Shown in pieces: positions 51,464-60,644 of a stretch of 61,694 nt of DNA. Source of the stretch: JASGDC01 sp047605865 (GTDB lineage Bacteria; Actinomycetota; Actinomycetes; Actinomycetales; Micrococcaceae). The translations under genes were made by a program, and so were the position numbers. Each line of letters begins with the position of its first letter. Position 1 is the first letter of the stretch. The DNA is taken from positions 1 through 61,694 of the forward strand of contig JASGFC010000007.1 in the NCBI GenBank assembly GCA_047605865.1, given 5' to 3'. Below the pieces are notes generated by a model. The model searched no databases. It saw only the letters and a program-made list of their open reading frames with translations, and was not told the DNA's origin.

Positions 51464-53366
51464 AAGTTGCCTCAATAGTTGGTTCTTTGATTCGAGAGTC
51501 TAGATCTTGAGCAGTCGGGGTTAACCTGATGCCTGGTTTTTGAGTTAAGTCAGTATTTCCAAACGTTACTTCAACTGTTTTAGTTTGTCCTTGCCCAATA
51601 TGAAGTGGGATAGTAACAGCGCTTAAATCCAAAGGCTTAGTGTTTTGGCTTCCCACGGCTTGTCCATCTACTTTAACTGTTTGCATTTCTGTGCCTTTAG
51701 GAGCGTAGAAAGTGTAGTTATCGTAGAGTTCACCAGGAGTTCCATGTTTTGCAGAGTCTGATAATACATAACTTGGGAGTGAGCTTGCATCTCCTTGGAA
51801 AGTATTTGAAACTTGGTACTTGATGGTGGTTGTATTTGATGGGCTAACACCACAACCATTCTGAGATATCTGTACATTGTCCTTGATGTAATAATCCATC
51901 TTTGACTGCTGAAGGTTGTTAATTGCTATACCGTACATAGCAGATGGAGCGGCTTCAACTGGTTGCAATGTGTCGCCACCAGATGCGAGAGGCCCTAGAA
52001 GCTTTTGCTCATCATCATGCTTTGACCACATGAGGAAACGATGCTCGTTACTAGATCTAGTGAATGCATCAGCTAGCTTGGTTGGATCAAAAGTTCCTGC
52101 TTTAATCTTGTCAAAAGTCTTGTTCACTGCATCAGCGAAGAATTCGTGCTGCTGATCGGAATCAGAAGTTACATATGCATCTGAAAGCAAAACTTGTGCT
52201 GCATTATCTGAAGTTAAAGTATTATCAACTCCAGAAATAGACTCATCAAGAGTCACTGGGCCAGTAGCTTGCAAAATGTAAGACAAGGCAACAGGATCCA
52301 TTGCAATTACTCCGTCAACATCAGTTCCGGTTTCTTTCTGGAAAAGATCGTGAGCAACTTTTGAGTCGGTTGGCCAGTCTGGGGATGCATTAAAAGTTAC
52401 CATGTCATATTTCATTTTTGGATCATAGGTGTTAGCAATAGAATCAGGGATATCGACTGGAGAATTAATGTATTTATCTGCCGTAGAAAATTGAATCAAA
52501 CTATAGTTCTTATCGATAGAAATTTTTCCATTATCAGCTGAAACTAAAGCTAAAGAACCCGCGTGACCTCCTGAACCACGAAGCTCATTAAGACCTTGGT
52601 TAGCCAAAAAGTAGCTTCGATGTCCATTACCACCTAGAAGAGTTGGCATAAGTTTAATCATAGTTCCTGTAGTTTTAACAGTTGGGGCTAGAGGAAGAAT
52701 CTGTTGTTGCGCATTTGTAAACTTTGCTCTCAGTGGTGAAACTAAACTATTTGCGTTAATGCTAGCTAGTTGATCAATTCCTTGATTTGCTTCATCAAAG
52801 GATGAACCCAATTGATTGGAAAGGCTTTTTAATTCATCCATATTGAATTGACCATTTTGAGGCTTCATAACCTCTTTGAAGTTCATGACTTTGTTCACAA
52901 CATCTGAATTTACGCCATGTGTTAAGCCATAGGCGGTATCTGAAATAGCCGATAAGGCTTGAAAGTTAGCGCCAAGCAGTGGCATATACTTAGCTGCACG
53001 CCATACCGGATCACTTGTAGCACTATGAGCAGAACTAGCTGCTGCTTGAATGTTACCTAAAGAGTTACTAATTTTATTTGGATCCCCAGTTGCAATATCA
53101 GCTTTCAACGTTGGTGCTGCATTCGAAATTTTTTCAAGGGCATTGGCCGCCTGCATTCCCCTAATGCCAAGCCATATAAGAAGTAAAGCTAAGAAAGCGA
53201 AGAAATACATCAAGTTTCTAAACATATTGCTTCGTTTTGGGGTGTGAGAGCTTCTACGCTTTTTCTTCTTTGAACTAGAAGAACGTTTCTTCTTTTTACC
53301 TTTTGAAGGCTTTCCAGTCCATTCTGAAGAAAAATAATCTTGATTCGTGCTGTAGTCGTAACCCAT
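51453..53366 (-). CDS. DUF4012 family membrane-anchored protein
   Basis: This is a 637-residue protein of unknown function. Residues 19-46 are a very basic Lys/Arg/Ser stretch, then one membrane helix (about 51-69), with the remainder outside. The extracellular part has an LRGSGGHAGSLALVSADNGK segment, then NASPDWPTDSKVAHDLF and DVDGVIAMDPVALSYILQATGPV, which match DUF4012 proteins of actinobacteria. The fold of that part recalls LytR-CpsA-Psr enzymes, so a cell-wall glycan role is likely but unproven. No ribosome site precedes the ATG; TAGAAT is seven bases upstream. Confidence 0.85.
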   Translation of the reverse strand: MGYDYSTNQDYFSSEWTGKPSKGKKKKRSSSSKKKKRRSSHTPKRSNMFRNLMYFFAFLALLLIWLGIRGMQAANALEKISNAAPTLKADIATGDPNKISNSLGNIQAAASSAHSATSDPVWRAAKYMPLLGANFQALSAISDTAYGLTHGVNSDVVNKVMNFKEVMKPQNGQFNMDELKSLSNQLGSSFDEANQGIDQLASINANSLVSPLRAKFTNAQQQILPLAPTVKTTGTMIKLMPTLLGGNGHRSYFLANQGLNELRGSGGHAGSLALVSADNGKISIDKNYSLIQFSTADKYINSPVDIPDSIANTYDPKMKYDMVTFNASPDWPTDSKVAHDLFQKETGTDVDGVIAMDPVALSYILQATGPVTLDESISGVDNTLTSDNAAQVLLSDAYVTSDSDQQHEFFADAVNKTFDKIKAGTFDPTKLADAFTRSSNEHRFLMWSKHDDEQKLLGPLASGGDTLQPVEAAPSAMYGIAINNLQQSKMDYYIKDNVQISQNGCGVSPSNTTTIKYQVSNTFQGDASSLPSYVLSDSAKHGTPGELYDNYTFYAPKGTEMQTVKVDGQAVGSQNTKPLDLSAVTIPLHIGQGQTKTVEVTFGNTDLTQKPGIRLTPTAQDLDSRIKEPTIEATCGK

Positions 53367-53373
53367 AAACTCT

Positions 53374-53379
53374 ATTCTA
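53374..53379 (-). promoter_or_regulatory. Candidate -10 (TAGAAT) for leaderless DUF4012-metG operon
   Basis: The hexamer ends seven bases before the ATG of the DUF4012 gene; no Shine-Dalgarno sequence is visible. Confidence 0.45.
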
Positions 53380-53417
53380 TCCTTTACGCTAACAAAATTT
53401 CAGCTTACAAATTTACC

Positions 53418-54353
53418 TTAAATATTTTGCAGGCCTTTTCTTGCAGCTCTAATTTTGGTGCGTCTAGCTTTTGTTGGCCAGGACAAAATCATGAAAATAA
53501 CAGCAAAGACAGCGGTCAAAACTACCGTCCATGTTCCAGCATCTACCCAAAATTGGTTGGGAAAAAGTCTAATTAACGTTGAATCTTTATCAAATTGCCA
53601 GTTCCCATTCGGAAAAAATAAAGTATGAAAACGCGTAAAGAACGATTCCCAGTTCAACTTTGCAAAGAACGTGAGTACAACAATGATACCTAGAGTGAGT
53701 ACGGAACCGGCAAAAAAGCCACGAACCATGCCACCTTTATTGTGTTTCCTAAACAAGAAAAGTCCTAAAATACCAACCACAACAAAGAATAAAATACTGC
53801 CAAACATAGCAATATTCATGAGAGTTTTAACATCTGACATATGTGCAATTTCATTAGCAGTAAAGACTTTTGTTTTACCATCAGAGAGTACAATGTCAGA
53901 CAAGTAGCGGCTACCATCTGCATTGTGTAAATAATCAGTTGCATATGATGCGTAATGTAAGCGATCAGCTGCATTAAAAGCAGGGCTCTGAGTATCTGCA
54001 GGGAAACCTGGTCGATGATATTCATAGCTAAGAAAGAGCCCTGAAGAAATTACACGAATTGCTGCCGCAGCACAAATCAGTGGAGTACTTACTGCAATTA
54101 AAACACGCAGTACTCTTGCCCACAGTTTTGGCTTCTTTTCTGGTTCAGCATAATCTACAACAGGAGTTGGCTCTTCAGTTTCGGTTGCTGAGTTGCCACC
54201 CAAACCAAACTTTGACATCAAACCACCAGTTTTTTGTTGGGAAGTCGAAGAAATTTCTTCAGTATCATTATCATCATAAAGGTGACCTAAAATTGGCGAC
54301 TCTGAAGGGTCATAGTTTGGGTCAACACTAAAAATATCAGGTTCTTTAGCCAC
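53418..54353 (-). CDS. DUF1461/TIGR01906 family membrane protein
   Basis: This 311-residue protein has a 75-residue acidic, probably disordered cytoplasmic N-terminus and then four membrane helices (near 80-107, 180-203, 212-234 and 272-295). The NWESFFTRFHTLFFPNGNWQFDKDSTLIRLFPNQFW segment is the hallmark of DUF1461 (TIGR01906). Members are membrane proteins of unknown function in actinobacteria and firmicutes. The start is a GTG with AAGGA five bases upstream. It lies just upstream of the DUF4012-metG unit. Confidence 0.82.
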   Translation of the reverse strand: MAKEPDIFSVDPNYDPSESPILGHLYDDNDTEEISSTSQQKTGGLMSKFGLGGNSATETEEPTPVVDYAEPEKKPKLWARVLRVLIAVSTPLICAAAAIRVISSGLFLSYEYHRPGFPADTQSPAFNAADRLHYASYATDYLHNADGSRYLSDIVLSDGKTKVFTANEIAHMSDVKTLMNIAMFGSILFFVVVGILGLFLFRKHNKGGMVRGFFAGSVLTLGIIVVLTFFAKLNWESFFTRFHTLFFPNGNWQFDKDSTLIRLFPNQFWVDAGTWTVVLTAVFAVIFMILSWPTKARRTKIRAARKGLQNI

Positions 54354-54485
54354 GTGGTTCCTTAAATATCTTGTACTACAACTCTTTAACTTTAACGTGC
54401 AAATCTGTACAGCAACTGAAAGCGCACTTAAGAAGCTGCCACTTCTTTGTACTCTTTGGCTAGATTAAAATCTAATTCTTGGCCC

Positions 54486-55709
54486 TTAAGCAGTCTGTTC
54501 ATAGTCAGAAACGAAATTTCCAATGCGTTCAATAGCTTCATTGAGGTCAGCTACTCTAGGGAGAGTCACTATTCTAAAGTGATCTGCATCTGGCCAGTTA
54601 AAGGCTCTGCCATGAGAAACAAGAATCTTTTCTTGTTCCAATAAATCCAAGACGAATTGTTCATCATCGTGAATAGGAATAATATTCGTGTCAATTTTAG
54701 GGAAAAGATATAAAGCGCCTTGAGGTTTAACAGCTGAAAGACCAGGAATTTCGTTAATCTTTTTCCATGCAGTATTTCTCTGCTCTAGTAACCTACCTTT
54801 TGGCAAGACCATATCGTCAATGCTCTGGTATCCGCCCAACGCTGTTTGAATAGCATGCTGTGCTGGAACATTGGCGCAAAGACGCATAGAGCTTAATAAA
54901 GTTAAACCTTCTATGTAGCCTTTTGCATGTTGCTGAGGTCCAGTAATAACAACCCAACCTGCACGATAACCTGCAACTCTATATGCTTTAGAAAGTCCTG
55001 AAAAGGTTAAGCAGAGAACATCGTTTCCTGCTAGTACAGCCGTATGCGTATGCTCTGCTCCATCAAAAAGAATCTTTTCATAAATCTCATCTGACATGAG
55101 TACCAGATTATGTTTATGAGCAATATTCACCATTTTTTGCACGTGTTCTTTGCTATACACCGCTCCAGTTGGGTTATTAGGGTTAATAATGACTAATGCT
55201 TTAGTTTTATCGGTAATTTTACTTTCAAGATCTTCAAGATCTGGAAACCAATCATTATCTTCATCACACAAATAATGTACTGGCTTACCACCACACAGGC
55301 TCACAGAAGCAGTCCATAACGGATAATCTGGCGTAGGGATAAGTACCTCATCACCGTTATTCAACATGGCTTGTAGCGTCATAACAATCAGTTCTGAAAC
55401 ACCATTACCAAGGTAAATATCTTCGGTAGTGACATCTTTTAACCCATGAGACTGATAGTAGTTTTTCACTGCAGTGCGAGCTGAAGAAATTCCTTTAGAC
55501 TCAGAATATCCTTGCGCAACAGGTAAATTTTTGATCATGTCAACCATCAAAGAATCTGGTGCTTCAAAACCAAAAGGTGCAGGGTTTCCAATATTGAGTT
55601 TGAGGATTCTATGCCCCTCAGATTCTAGGGCATTTGCACGTTCTAGAATCTTGCCGCGAATATCATAACTTACATCGTCTAACTTACTTGACTGGTTCAA
55701 ATTTTTCAT
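54486..55709 (-). CDS. PLP-dependent aminotransferase (AlaA/AspC-type)
   Basis: This 407-residue class I aminotransferase binds PLP at Lys241 in F-S-G-L-S-K-A-Y-R. The N-terminal LKLNIGNPAPFGF, the N-P-N-N-P-T-G-A-V motif and VSHGRAFNWPDADHFRIV match the AlaA branch, which makes alanine from pyruvate and glutamate in E. coli and has an AspC-named orthologue in mycobacteria. Exact substrate is not fixed by sequence. No clear ribosome site is seen before the ATG. It is monocistronic. Confidence 0.88.
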   Translation of the reverse strand: MKNLNQSSKLDDVSYDIRGKILERANALESEGHRILKLNIGNPAPFGFEAPDSLMVDMIKNLPVAQGYSESKGISSARTAVKNYYQSHGLKDVTTEDIYLGNGVSELIVMTLQAMLNNGDEVLIPTPDYPLWTASVSLCGGKPVHYLCDEDNDWFPDLEDLESKITDKTKALVIINPNNPTGAVYSKEHVQKMVNIAHKHNLVLMSDEIYEKILFDGAEHTHTAVLAGNDVLCLTFSGLSKAYRVAGYRAGWVVITGPQQHAKGYIEGLTLLSSMRLCANVPAQHAIQTALGGYQSIDDMVLPKGRLLEQRNTAWKKINEIPGLSAVKPQGALYLFPKIDTNIIPIHDDEQFVLDLLEQEKILVSHGRAFNWPDADHFRIVTLPRVADLNEAIERIGNFVSDYEQTA

Positions 55710-55797
55710 AGTATAAGTCTTTCATACCTTATGGAGATTTTGCAGGAACAATAGCAGTGATTAGATTTTTTATTGCCACACCCTACACTTTTCTTAA

Positions 55798-56232
55798 CTA
55801 ACTCTGACGTAAATCCTGAAAAAACGAATGAAGTAATTGCGTACATTCGTGTTCCATAACACCTGCTTTAACTTCCACTTGATGATTCAAGCGGCGCTCA
55901 CGCAAAATATCGAATTGAGAACCTACGGCCCCTGCTTTTTCATCCCACGCACCAAAAACGACGTGCGGGATTCGAGCAGCCAAGATAGCCCCAGCACACA
56001 TTATACAAGGCTCTAAAGTCACGTATAAGGTACAGTCTTCTAAACGCCACCGCTTCAGCTGCTGTGAAGCTTCACGAATAACATTAATTTCAGCATGGCA
56101 TGTGGCATCGTGCTTAGCTTCTTTAGTATTTCCAGCTCGAGCAATAATAGTGCCTCTGCGCGCTATAACCGCACCGACTGCAATCTCTCCAGCTTCTCCA
56201 GCTTGACGCGCTTGACTCAGAGCTTCTTCCAT
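55798..56232 (-). CDS. tadA: tRNA-specific adenosine deaminase TadA
   Basis: TadA converts the wobble adenosine of tRNA-Arg to inosine. The zinc site is intact: H-A-E at about 46-48 and P-C-I-M-C at about 75-79. The A-A-R-I-P-H-V-V-F-G-A segment is typical. The start is ambiguous: the ATG at 56232 has GAAGG seven bases upstream, while the ATG two codons earlier has GAAGG too close but a TACCTT hexamer six bases upstream. I use 56232. It is divergent from upp, with a shared 77-base promoter region. Confidence 0.94.
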   Translation of the reverse strand: MEEALSQARQAGEAGEIAVGAVIARRGTIIARAGNTKEAKHDATCHAEINVIREASQQLKRWRLEDCTLYVTLEPCIMCAGAILAARIPHVVFGAWDEKAGAVGSQFDILRERRLNHQVEVKAGVMEHECTQLLHSFFQDLRQS

Positions 56233-56297
56233 AAACATACCTTCAAGGTATCAAGAAACTTTAGCTGAATAAAACTTATGGACTTACTGAATAACGC

Positions 56298-56303
56298 TAT
56301 ACT
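56298..56303 (+). promoter_or_regulatory. Candidate -10 (TATACT) for leaderless upp
   Basis: A near-consensus hexamer ends six bases before the upp ATG; no ribosome site intervenes. Confidence 0.55.
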
Positions 56304-56309
56304 GTAAGC

Positions 56310-56951
56310 ATGAAAGTTATCGTGGCAGACCACCCATTAGTGGCACATAAATTAACAGTTCTCCGTGACGAGAACACTCCATCTCCAATTTTCCGTCAGC
56401 TCACTGAAGAGCTTGTAACATTGCTTGCCTACGAAGCAACACGTGATGTGAAAGTAGTAAAAAAACCAATTACTACCCCTGTAACTAAAACAACAGGTAT
56501 TGCGTTCAAGAAACCTACACCTCTTGTTGTTCCTATCCTTCGAGCTGGCCTTGGCATGTTAGAGGGTATGGTCAAACTTGTACCCACAGCAGAAGTTGGT
56601 TTCCTAGGTATGGCTCGCGATGAAGAAACTCTTGAAGCAATTACCTATGCTGAGCGTCTCCCTCATGACCTTACTGGACGCCAGGTCTTTGTGCTTGACC
56701 CAATGTTGGCAACAGGTGGAACTCTCATCGAAGCTATTAAATTCCTCTTTGAGCGTGGTGCTGAAGATGTTACCTGCATTTGTCTATTGGCAGCCCCTGA
56801 AGGTTTAAAAAAGCTAGAAGACTCACTTGGTGATTTCGGAGACAAAGTTACTGTTGTCCTTGCATCTATTGATGAGAAACTCAACGATAAATCTTATATT
56901 GTGCCTGGCCTAGGCGATGCTGGCGATCGCCTTTACGGAGTTGCCGAGTAA
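56310..56951 (+). CDS. upp: Uracil phosphoribosyltransferase
   Basis: Upp salvages uracil to UMP with PRPP. The 213-residue protein has the PRPP loop V-L-D-P-M-L-A-T-G-G-T near 128-138, VPILRAGLGMLEGM, and the C-terminal uracil site IVPGLGDAGDRLYG. It is the pyrimidine partner of the salvage operon at 24-27 kb. It is transcribed alone. The leaderless reading explains the absence of a ribosome site. Confidence 0.97.
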   Translation: MKVIVADHPLVAHKLTVLRDENTPSPIFRQLTEELVTLLAYEATRDVKVVKKPITTPVTKTTGIAFKKPTPLVVPILRAGLGMLEGMVKLVPTAEVGFLGMARDEETLEAITYAERLPHDLTGRQVFVLDPMLATGGTLIEAIKFLFERGAEDVTCICLLAAPEGLKKLEDSLGDFGDKVTVVLASIDEKLNDKSYIVPGLGDAGDRLYGVAE

Positions 56952-57056
56952 AACCCAAGAATACATTAGGCTATCTCCTCCTTTATTCCCAGCATTCATA
57001 CAGTTTGTTTGGGTACTATGTGTACGTTAATATAATCTAACTCTAAAGGAGATAAA

Positions 57057-57398
57057 ATGTTACCAGGATTTCTTGGCGCTGCATTTATCGGTGCGATTAT
57101 CGCACTATTGGCTGCATACGGTGCAGCTCAGGGTCGTAAAATTGATGGCCCAACACTAGGAACTCAAGCACTTGTTGGCGCATTAGGCTCTACAATTCTT
57201 GGCGCTCTTATTGGTCACCTTGTATTCCACGAAGAATGGCATCACTTCTTCCAAATTGCTACTTGGATTTTCGGTGCTCTAGGTTCTTTGCTAGCTGTTG
57301 TTGGTCTACAAATGGGTTACTTCAATAAGTTCCTTCCAGGTCACCACACTACAACAACTACTACTTACGACACTACAGATTACAACGGTCTTCAGTAG
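57057..57398 (+). CDS. Small three-helix membrane protein (GlsB/YeaQ/YmgE-like)
   Basis: This 113-residue protein has three hydrophobic segments (about 4-22, 39-54 and 66-90) and Gly-rich turns that recall the transglycosylase-associated GlsB/YeaQ/YmgE group of small stress-related membrane proteins. A His-rich loop (HLVFHEEWHHFF) and a tail of threonines and tyrosines (GHHTTTTTTYDTTDY) are unusual. AAAGGAG lies five bases before the ATG, one of the best ribosome sites in the window, suggesting strong expression. A terminator follows closely. The family match is tentative. Confidence 0.65.
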   Translation: MLPGFLGAAFIGAIIALLAAYGAAQGRKIDGPTLGTQALVGALGSTILGALIGHLVFHEEWHHFFQIATWIFGALGSLLAVVGLQMGYFNKFLPGHHTTTTTTYDTTDYNGLQ

Positions 57399-57418
57399 TA
57401 AAGTTAAGTTTATAGACT

Positions 57419-57449
57419 TACCCTCAGGATTTAATCCTGAGGGTATTTT
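57419..57449 (+). terminator. Rho-independent terminator after the small membrane protein gene
   Basis: A 12-bp perfect stem (57419-57430 with 57434-57445), a 3-base loop and a T-run on the plus strand. Confidence 0.9.
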
Positions 57450-57476
57450 CCTGTCCTTTTTCTGTAATTTAGACAT

Positions 57477-57513
57477 TAAAATTGCTCTCTATACTTGATA
57501 GAGAGCAATTTTA
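57477..57513. terminator. Terminator serving the DsbA-like gene
   Basis: A 16-bp perfect stem (57477-57492 with 57498-57513) with a 5-base loop, 24 bases past the dsbA-like stop. A/T runs at its base suit both strands. Confidence 0.88.
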
Positions 57514-57536
57514 ATACACGTGGAAGTTAAGAAGTT

Positions 57537-58334
57537 TTAGCTCTTTGCCGCCTTAGTTACAGCATCTGTCAGAGAACCGGTACCATCCCATTTATCATTA
57601 TTAATGTAAACAGTTGGTGTGCCTTCCAATCCACTATCAGTGGTATTCTTTGTGACAACTTTAGCCCAATCTTTATAAGTGCCATCTTTAACGCATGTTG
57701 AGATATCTTGGCCGGTTGACTGCTTAGCAAGATCAATAAGCTTGCTATCATCTAAACCAGAAGAGTTTTCTTCAGGCTGGTTGTCATAGAGAGTGGTAAT
57801 CATATCCCACGTTTTATTTGGAGTTGTATTAGCAACACATGCAGTTGCGTTCAAAGCTCGAGTTGAGTAATTTGTACCATTAGACATCCTGTCAAGAATC
57901 GCAATAGGTCGATACTCAATTTCAGCTTTTCCAGAATCAACAATAGACTTTAATTCGTCTTTATATTTCTTTTCAAATTGACCACAACCAGGACACATGA
58001 AATCCACGTACATTGTTATCTTAGCTTTTCCATCTGCAGGTGAATTACCCATATCGTGTTTTGTATCAGGTTTAACGGTAGTAGCAGCTACGGTTTTAAC
58101 AGCCTGTGAACTAGTGAAGGTAATACCACCCTTATCATTAAAGTTTGCTGGACCAGCTGCTGGGCCTTGTGGTTTATTAGTAGACCAGACAAAGAAAGCA
58201 AGCCCCGCAAGAACAAGCGCCGCTAAAGCTACTACACCCCAACGCAGTATAGAACTTTTTCGCCTATCTGCATCAATTTGAGACTGAGCAATCTTTCTGG
58301 CTTGCTCACGAGAGGAACTATTGTTAGTTGACAT
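57537..58334 (-). CDS. Membrane-anchored DsbA-like thiol-disulfide oxidoreductase
   Basis: This 265-residue protein has a charged cytoplasmic N-terminus, one membrane helix (about 30-50) and an extracellular thioredoxin-fold domain. The active site is C-P-G-C (114-117) in YVDFMCPGCGQFEKKY, and the cis-proline loop is E-G-T-P-T-V-Y-I. This is the DsbA-like group that introduces or isomerises disulfides in exported proteins of Gram-positive actinobacteria. The cysteine-bearing surface protein at 38 kb is a possible client (inference). AAAGGA lies five bases before the ATG. Confidence 0.88.
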   Translation of the reverse strand: MSTNNSSSREQARKIAQSQIDADRRKSSILRWGVVALAALVLAGLAFFVWSTNKPQGPAAGPANFNDKGGITFTSSQAVKTVAATTVKPDTKHDMGNSPADGKAKITMYVDFMCPGCGQFEKKYKDELKSIVDSGKAEIEYRPIAILDRMSNGTNYSTRALNATACVANTTPNKTWDMITTLYDNQPEENSSGLDDSKLIDLAKQSTGQDISTCVKDGTYKDWAKVVTKNTTDSGLEGTPTVYINNDKWDGTGSLTDAVTKAAKS

Positions 58335-58407
58335 ATTTTCCTTTGATTAACGGACATCGTTATTATAAGGATAACTGCTCACCAGTAAAAATTCAGTTTA
58401 ATACAGC

Positions 58408-58413
58408 TATAAT
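58408..58413 (+). promoter_or_regulatory. Candidate -10 (TATAAT) for otsA-otsB
   Basis: A consensus TATAAT lies 34 bases before the otsA ATG, leaving room for a short leader with a GAGG ribosome site. No good -35 is visible. Confidence 0.5.
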
Positions 58414-58447
58414 AGATGTAATATAAGGCACCTAATGAGGATGTATC

Positions 58448-59863
58448 ATGAGTGAAAAATTTGATTTTATTGTAATTGCAAACCGACTTCCGGTTGACAA
58501 AGTTCAAAGCGATGATGGCTCCATTGAATGGAAACGTTCTCCTGGTGGTCTAGTAACAGCACTTATGCCTGTCATGCAACAACATAAAGGTGCTTGGATT
58601 GGTTGGGATGGTGTCACAGACGAAAACCTTGAACCTTTCAACTATGACGATATGTACCTAGTTCCAGTTCCATTTTCTAAAGAAGATGTAGAGCTATACT
58701 ACGAAGGCTTTTCTAACGCTACATTATGGCCGCTATACCACGATGTTATTGCTCCTCCAGAATTTCACCGTACCTGGTGGGATTCATATCTGCAAATGAA
58801 TAAAAGATTTGCAGAGCGTGCTATTGATATTGCAGATGAAGGCGCAACAATTTGGGTTCATGATTACCAACTTCAATTGGTGCCTCATATAATTCGTTTT
58901 TCACGCCCAGATGTCAAGATTGGTTTCTTTAACCATATTCCTTTCCCTCCGCTTGAACTTTTCGCGCAGTTACCTTGGCGCCGTCAAGTTGTTGAAGGAA
59001 TTCTTGGCGCTGATGTTGCAGGATTCCAACGTCCATCTGATGCACACAACTTCATGCAAGCCGTTGAGAAATTTTCAGATTCTTACCATAGCTCTAATAA
59101 TACGGTCACAGTCCATAGCACCTCTGAAAAATCACATGAGTGCTATGTTAAAGACTTTCCTATTTCCATTGATGGCACACGAATCAATGAACTAGCCCGT
59201 GACCCAGAAATACAAGAACGAGCTGCTAATTTCCGTAAACAGCTTGGTAATCCAAAAACTATCTTCTTCGGTGTAGACCGTCTTGATTACACTAAAGGTA
59301 TTAGACACCGTCTAAAAGCTTATCAAGAGCTGCTTAATGACGGTACCTTAAGTGTAGAAGATGTTACTCTTATCCAAGTTGCTTCTCCAAGCCGTGAACG
59401 TGTAAATAGCTACATTAAGCTTCGTAGCCAAATTGAAGAGACTGTTGGTCGAATTAATGGTCGCTTTGGCACTGTAACTAAAACACCAATTCACTATTTG
59501 CACCAGTCTTATACTTTGGAAGAGATGGTAGCGCTCTACCTTTCAGCTGATGTCATGCTTGTAACTTCTCTTCGTGATGGTATGAACCTTGTAGCTAAAG
59601 AATATGTTGCAGCTCGTATTAATGAAGATGGTGTCCTTATTCTCTCTGAATTCACTGGTGCAGCGGACGAACTTAAAGATGCTTTGCTCATTAACCCGCA
59701 CGATATTACAACAGTAAAGAAGGTTATGGCAGCTGCTGCAAAAATGCCTGAAGAGGAACAGAAACGCCGTATGCATGCTCTTCGCCAACAGATTAAAGAA
59801 AACACTGTTGCCGATTGGGCTCAACTATTCCTTGATACTTTACAAGAACACTCAGCAAAATAG
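58448..59863 (+). CDS. otsA: Trehalose-6-phosphate synthase
   Basis: OtsA joins UDP-glucose and glucose-6-phosphate to trehalose-6-phosphate. The 471-residue GT20 enzyme has the acceptor-site segments NRLPVDKV, S-P-G-G-L-V-T-A-L and WVHDYQLQLVPHIIR. It also has FFNHIPFPPLELFAQLPWR, the GVDRLDYTKGIRHRL nucleotide-binding block and LRDGMNLVAKEYVAAR. GAGG is seven bases before the ATG. It is followed by otsB after six bases, so the two-step pathway is complete here. Confidence 0.97.
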   Translation: MSEKFDFIVIANRLPVDKVQSDDGSIEWKRSPGGLVTALMPVMQQHKGAWIGWDGVTDENLEPFNYDDMYLVPVPFSKEDVELYYEGFSNATLWPLYHDVIAPPEFHRTWWDSYLQMNKRFAERAIDIADEGATIWVHDYQLQLVPHIIRFSRPDVKIGFFNHIPFPPLELFAQLPWRRQVVEGILGADVAGFQRPSDAHNFMQAVEKFSDSYHSSNNTVTVHSTSEKSHECYVKDFPISIDGTRINELARDPEIQERAANFRKQLGNPKTIFFGVDRLDYTKGIRHRLKAYQELLNDGTLSVEDVTLIQVASPSRERVNSYIKLRSQIEETVGRINGRFGTVTKTPIHYLHQSYTLEEMVALYLSADVMLVTSLRDGMNLVAKEYVAARINEDGVLILSEFTGAADELKDALLINPHDITTVKKVMAAAAKMPEEEQKRRMHALRQQIKENTVADWAQLFLDTLQEHSAK

Positions 59864-59869
59864 GAAAAT

Positions 59870-60643
59870 ATGTCACGAGATACTTCACTTGAATCTGCCT
59901 TACAACAATTTGCTCAGCAACAAAAAATACTCATAGCTCTTGACTTTGATGGAACTCTTGCTCCTTTCGTAGCGCGCCCTGAAGACGCCAGGATGAGTAA
60001 TACTGCTTCTTCAACTCTTCAACAGCTTTCTGAACTCTCCGATACTTTCGTAGCCCTTGTCTCTGGGCGTAATCTAGAAAGTTTACAAGAAGTAGCTAGC
60101 CCAGAACAGAAGTACTATCTCGTGGGCAGCCATGGTGCAGAAATGAACTTTACTGGCGCCTCTGCCGCACTATCACCGGAGCAACGCGAACTCCTTGACA
60201 ATGCAACAACTGACTTGCAGCACACTACACGTCAGTTCCCAGGTTCACATGTTGAACATAAACCTTCAGCTTCAGTTTTCCATTTTCGTGATGTTAATGA
60301 ATCCCATGAGGAATCTATTGAGAAAATCATGCAAGATTTTCAAGAAAAATATCCTGATATTCATATGATGGCAGGAAACAAGGTCTTTGAATTTGCGGTT
60401 CTAGATACAAATAAAGGTGAAGCTCTCAAAGCTTTGCGGAATGAAATTAAACCAGATTCCATCCTCTTTGCTGGCGATGATGTCACTGACGAAAATGGTT
60501 TTAAAGTTTTAAACTCTCACGATATAGCTGTTAAAGTTGGCTCTGGGGAAACTACAGCGAACTACCGAGTTGCAAATACTGATGCTGTGACACAATTACT
60601 ACAAAGCCTACTTGAACTGCGAAAAGCTGTTGTAAACTCTTAA
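59870..60643 (+). CDS. otsB: Trehalose-6-phosphate phosphatase
   Basis: This 257-residue HAD phosphatase releases trehalose. The nucleophile Asp25 and acid Asp27 are in L-D-F-D-G-T-L-A-P. V-S-G-R-N-L is motif II, and F-A-G-D-D-V-T-D-E-N carries the Mg-binding aspartates. VGSHGAEM is the family substrate loop. It is co-transcribed with otsA. Its stop is one base from the stop of the convergent ROK kinase. Confidence 0.95.
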   Translation: MSRDTSLESALQQFAQQQKILIALDFDGTLAPFVARPEDARMSNTASSTLQQLSELSDTFVALVSGRNLESLQEVASPEQKYYLVGSHGAEMNFTGASAALSPEQRELLDNATTDLQHTTRQFPGSHVEHKPSASVFHFRDVNESHEESIEKIMQDFQEKYPDIHMMAGNKVFEFAVLDTNKGEALKALRNEIKPDSILFAGDDVTDENGFKVLNSHDIAVKVGSGETTANYRVANTDAVTQLLQSLLELRKAVVNS

Positions 60644-60644
60644 C

